The position numbers and the translations under genes were made by a program. The notes beneath the pieces were generated by a model, which had not been told where the DNA came from, ran no database searches, and saw only the letters and a program-made list of their open reading frames with translations. Of a DNA stretch of 64,000 nucleotides, positions 61,109-64,000 are shown piece after piece (the stretch's first letter is position 1; each line of letters begins with the position of its first letter). The stretch is from Manganitrophus sp963718695 (GTDB lineage Bacteria; Nitrospirota; Nitrospiria; SBBL01; Manganitrophaceae), in contig OY970371.1 of NCBI GenBank assembly GCA_963718695.1, positions 1,860,001 through 1,924,000 on the forward strand, written 5' to 3'.

Positions 61109-62066
61109 GAATCGCCGCCACCGAATAAATCTCCTTAAGCAACTCGATGCAATCCCGGTCACCGGTTTTTTGAATCTGCTGTTGGTTTGCGGACTCATTA
61201 TATTTGAAGAAGCCGTTAGTCTGCCGCTCCAGCGCTTCAGCTCGAATACGGATATCTTCCTCCGGAAGCTTGAAAATCTGGCCGGGGCTGCCGTGCCCAT
61301 GTGCTACCTCCCGAAGGGCCAGCGTCGATTCCACCCCGTGACGCTTCTGCCAAAAATCGTTCAGGCAGTATACGAAAAGTTCGGGCGTGATCTCAGGTTT
61401 CTCATCACGACGGAAGCTGTAAATCGTTTCGTGTTTGCCGAGCGAGCGGTCAAGGTCACGCTCCCCTACTTTGATGATGAGTTCTAGTTCGACGAGAGGA
61501 CAATCAAGGTTGTCTTCCTGAACCTTGCCTTTGCGGCCGCGAGTCGGAACATAGGTATGCAGGAAGGTATCGAAGTGTTGTTCCAACGTGATAACCGAGA
61601 GCCGGTCATCCTGCTTTTCCGCCTTCTTCAGTAACATCTTTAGGGCTCGGCTCGGCACTAATTCAGGCTCTTGCCAGTGATTCAGTAAGTAATCCCACGC
61701 CAAAAGGGGATTCTCGATGTCGGTGCAGAAATTCCAGTGGATGAGCCAAAGTGTCCGAATGTCTTCAAGAAATTGATCGAGTCCCGTTTCGCCCAGGAGG
61801 ACGGCGCCGACCTCGGTGATTGCATGTCCTCCGCTCTTCGGCATTACCTTCGCAATGCCTGCAACTTGCGCCCAAAAGCGAATGGACCGAACCATGTTCT
61901 TGCCAACCCCCAAATTGACCATCGCTTCTTCTTCATCCGAAAACAGTTTCGGGTTCTCTTTCAGACCTCGTACAGCTTTCGGCAGCCATGTATACCGGCA
62001 CGGGAAGCTCTCATGACCTGAAATTCGATAGGTCTTTTCCACTATATCTGTATAACCTTCAGGCAT
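61101..62066 (-). CDS. sspB: SspB (DUF4007) DNA nickase-like protein
   Basis: A 321-residue DUF4007-family protein. The N-terminus has the family pattern Y-R-I-S-G-H-E-S-F-P-C-R-Y-T-W-L-P-K and, later, V-N-L-G-V-G-K-N-M-V-R-S-I-R-F-W-A, a helix-turn-helix-like segment. SspB proteins nick DNA and with SspC and SspD place single-strand phosphorothioates. The ATG at 62066 has GGGAGAAG upstream. It is the first gene of the locus and follows a promoter-like site at 62181-62208. Confidence 0.88.
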   Translation of the reverse strand: MPEGYTDIVEKTYRISGHESFPCRYTWLPKAVRGLKENPKLFSDEEEAMVNLGVGKNMVRSIRFWAQVAGIAKVMPKSGGHAITEVGAVLLGETGLDQFLEDIRTLWLIHWNFCTDIENPLLAWDYLLNHWQEPELVPSRALKMLLKKAEKQDDRLSVITLEQHFDTFLHTYVPTRGRKGKVQEDNLDCPLVELELIIKVGERDLDRSLGKHETIYSFRRDEKPEITPELFVYCLNDFWQKRHGVESTLALREVAHGHGSPGQIFKLPEEDIRIRAEALERQTNGFFKYNESANQQQIQKTGDRDCIELLKEIYSVAAIHA

Positions 62067-62180
62067 TTTTGGTCTTCTCCCGTTCCCGCCCCGCGCGCCA
62101 AATCGACTTTGAGGATGTTAACCAGATTGTTTGAAAGGCCACAGCTTTCGCTATATTCTTCCATCCATCTATGTGTATAA

Positions 62181-62208
62181 GATATAGGTATCTACCCATA
62201 CCTTCCAA
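62181..62208 (-). promoter_or_regulatory. Possible promoter of the ssp operon with a dyad in the spacer
   Basis: On the minus strand TTGGAA (62203-62208), 16 bases, TATATC (62181-62186). The spacer is filled exactly by GGTAT-N6-ATACC (62187-62202), an inverted repeat. The start codon is 115 bases downstream. A DGQHR/DndB-type regulator could bind the dyad; this is inference. Confidence 0.42.
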
Positions 62209-62257
62209 TCCACCTCGCCCCGCAAATACCGCCTAAACGACGGAGGACATACCCCCT

Positions 62258-62271
62258 AATCTCGGGAGATT
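62258..62271. promoter_or_regulatory. Palindrome upstream of the ssp promoter
   Basis: AATCTC-GG-GAGATT, perfect six-base arms, about 190 bases before sspB. Possible second operator of the defence operon. Confidence 0.42.
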
Positions 62272-62568
62272 GATCTCGTTATCTCGGTAAATGAGGTTAA
62301 TATGCGCGCAAGTATACCTTTTTGATCGCAAAGTTTACAAGAGCAACTGGCATTTTTTGGCGCGTAAGAAACGGCGTAACCTTATGTTCTTTAATCAACA
62401 TCGCGATAGATACCACCACTGAATTCTACAAAAAGGGTGTTATGCAAGATAACCCGGTCTTCTAAAACCTTTTGAACGACACCCGATAGGCTCCGAAGAC
62501 TGGCGAATTCCACTCTACTTCTTGACCTAGTATCGCCTGTTCTGCCATCGTTCCGAGTTCCCTTTATT
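62272..62568. other. Intergenic stretch between ssp locus and broken recombinase
   Basis: About 300 AT-rich bases without a gene. If the recombinase once integrated this locus an attachment site would be expected here; none is evident by eye. Confidence 0.4.
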
Positions 62569-63590
62569 CTACTCCGCCAGCGTGACCGCCGAGAGATCCG
62601 CCTTCTTCCCGATTTGCACCCGATGCTCCGCGCCTTCGTTCAGTCTTTTTGACATATGGATATAATTCTCCGTCGTCGCGATTGTGGCATGGCCGAGCAT
62701 CTCCTGAACGTCTTTAAGGCTGGCCCCATTTATAATGCATTCGTGGCGGCGTGATGGCGCGCGGAGTGGGGAGTCACCCGCGGCCGATCGATCCCCGCCT
62801 TCCTCATATAGGAGGAGAGGATAGCCCGGATCCCCCGGACCGACAGCCGGGTCCCCTTCAGATCCGGCCGCTCGAAAAAGAAGAGGGGATCGGTTGCTTT
62901 CTGCTTGCCACGAAGACGAAGATAAAGATCCATCGAATCGGCCAGGTCCTCCACCAAAACGACTGAAAGGTCCTTCGCCCGTCGACCTTTCCTCTTCAGA
63001 TAGAGGATCCCAATCGGTCCCCCAACGTCCGCCAGGTGCATCTCATTCTCGCGCAGCCCGATCCGGACCGCCAGAGCGACCAAGAGGTAGTCACGGAGGC
63101 CTCTGACATCCTTCACCCGCTCGACCGTTCCGAGGAGATCCTCACTCTCTTCATGGGTGAGCGAATCCCTCCGATACCGCCTGGAGATCTTCGGTAGCTT
63201 GACAAGGTCCGCCGGATTGCTGAGCAACCACCCCTGCTCCAGTCCCCAGGAAAAAAAGGATCTCAGCGCGGAGAGGAAAGCCTGGACCATCGCCGGCGAG
63301 AGTTTCCGAAAACGATCGAGCTCCCGGGCGTATTGACGAATGAAAAGGGGGGTTAATCCGGGTCGTTTGTGCAGGTTCCAAAAGGCAACGAATTGGGTGA
63401 AGGCGTGGCGGTAGCTGTCAACCGTCAGTTTGGCAAACTGTCCTTCTTTTTCCATGATCCAGAAAGAGACGTTGTCGGAGAGGTCCTGTTCTTTGAAGGG
63501 GGGCCGCCGGCCGGAGAGGATTTCCGCCGCCGGATCGTTTTCGGCGATCGCGCTGTTTGATCCTTTTAACCCGGGTGTGTCTTCTTTCAT
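62569..63590 (-). pseudogene. XerC/D-like tyrosine recombinase with one frameshift
   Basis: From ATG 63590 the frame encodes 286 residues of a tyrosine recombinase and stops at TAA 62730 just after H-S-A-R-H-H-A-A-T-N-A-L (His-x-x-Arg box). One base over, the sequence continues with I-N-G-A-S-L-K-D-V-Q-E-M-L-G-H-A, the Tyr motif E-N-Y-I-H and a normal end at 62569. A single missing base near 62732 explains it. Intact it would be about 340 residues. The N-terminal SAM-like domain and catalytic Arg (R-I-G-L-R-E-N-E) are present. It may have moved the neighbouring defence locus; now broken or misassembled. Confidence 0.82.
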
Positions 63591-63666
63591 CGATTGGGGT
63601 CCAGGGATAAGCGCTCGGATGTTCGGCCTACGATATACCAGGCCGCCCCCTGGGTCAAGAACGTTT

Positions 63667-63694
63667 ATTGCCGGTAAGGCTTCTTGCCGGCAAT
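63667..63694. repeat. 8-bp inverted repeat upstream of the recombinase
   Basis: ATTGCCGG (63667-63674) with CCGGCAAT (63687-63694), 12-base loop. It is about 80 bases upstream of the recombinase start and might be an arm-type site or a leader hairpin. Confidence 0.4.
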
Positions 63695-64000
63695 GTTAAA
63701 AAATACGATATTATGTAAGGTATATATGGAGTTTTAGGGCTTTAATTATATATTTAGACGAGAGGCACGGCCGAGGCTACGAAATTAATTGGCAGACAAA
63801 AAAAACCAAGGAACCGACAGTTCCTATGTGGTAAATATCTCTTCTACCATAAAAATTCTCGTTCAAGAAGTGGACAGGTGGTCCGAACCCAATGTCGTGA
63901 CTCTTGGGCACGAGCTAGACAAGATGTGCCAGATTTGTGCCCATCCAGATCGAAAAGATCGAAATAAATAGAACAATCTGAAATTAATAAAAAGCCAATT
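63695..64000. other. Right window edge, no gene seen
   Basis: About 300 AT-rich bases. A 60-codon plus-strand frame from a TTG at 63789 has no ribosome binding site and is not called. Confidence 0.4.

Noticed and set aside
61109..61300. Longer N-terminus for sspC from 61300
   Set aside because: It would overlap 190 bases of sspB with sequence of low protein quality; the ATG at 61108 gives the usual short overlap and starts at the conserved region.
63789..63971. 60-codon plus-strand frame
   Set aside because: TTG start with no ribosome binding site, and it is close to the window edge.

Overview
This window looks like plasmid or other mobile-element DNA from a Gram-negative bacterium. The host evidence is an outer-membrane FadL-type protein, a periplasmic protein with a signal peptide, and strong AGGAGG ribosome binding sites. 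The plasmid evidence is an iteron origin with a replication initiator next to it, a primase and helicase, a toxin-antitoxin pair, a RadC-like protein, a phage Gp3-like protein and several tyrosine recombinases. I cannot name the species from sequence alone. Nearly all genes in 1-20 kb and 31.7-63.6 kb lie on the minus strand; the plus strand carries the recombinase element, one histidine kinase and most of a stress cluster (20.8-31.3 kb).

Layout. 1-8.8 kb: a GHKL-type ATPase cut by the window edge, an NPPY methyltransferase, a DUF932-like protein, a RadC/JAMM protein, a UvrD-family helicase and a DnaG-like primase. 8.9-16.4 kb: a Gp3-like protein, a MazF-type toxin (frameshifted) with its antitoxin and a near-consensus promoter, a class II ribonucleotide reductase, and several very small proteins including two zinc ribbons. 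A candidate small RNA lies at about 15.60-15.68 kb. 17.6-20.4 kb: replication region with the initiator and five 17-bp iterons. 20.8-22.9 kb: a compact element with two overlapping tyrosine recombinases, 12-bp terminal inverted repeats and a 7-bp direct repeat on each side. 23-31.3 kb: a PAS histidine kinase and a proteostasis/stress cluster (FtsH-type protease, two Hsp20 chaperones, a rhomboid protease, small membrane proteins). 31.7-39.3 kb: a FadL-like porin, a family 2 glycosyltransferase, a hybrid histidine kinase broken by a frameshift, and an NtrC-like regulator without a GAFTGA loop. 39.7-45.8 kb: a frameshifted nuclease-like gene and SbcCD.

46.2-62.1 kb holds the main defence locus, eight tightly packed minus-strand genes of the DNA phosphorothioate (Ssp/Dnd) type. 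In transcription order these are sspB (DUF4007), sspC (large ATPase), sspD (PAPS-reductase/DndC-like), a GIY-YIG nuclease-like protein, a DGQHR (DndB-like) protein, then sspF, sspG and sspH. The known logic is that SspBCD installs phosphorothioates and SspFGH attacks DNA lacking them. The GIY-YIG plus DGQHR pair placed between the two modules is the least explained part and may be an additional effector or regulator. No cysteine desulfurase (sspA/dndA) is visible, so sulfur would have to come from an enzyme encoded elsewhere.

Four genes show a single-base frameshift with intact coding potential on both sides (near 11.39, 35.14, 40.24 and 62.73 kb). Either this DNA is decaying or the assembly has small errors; raw reads would decide.
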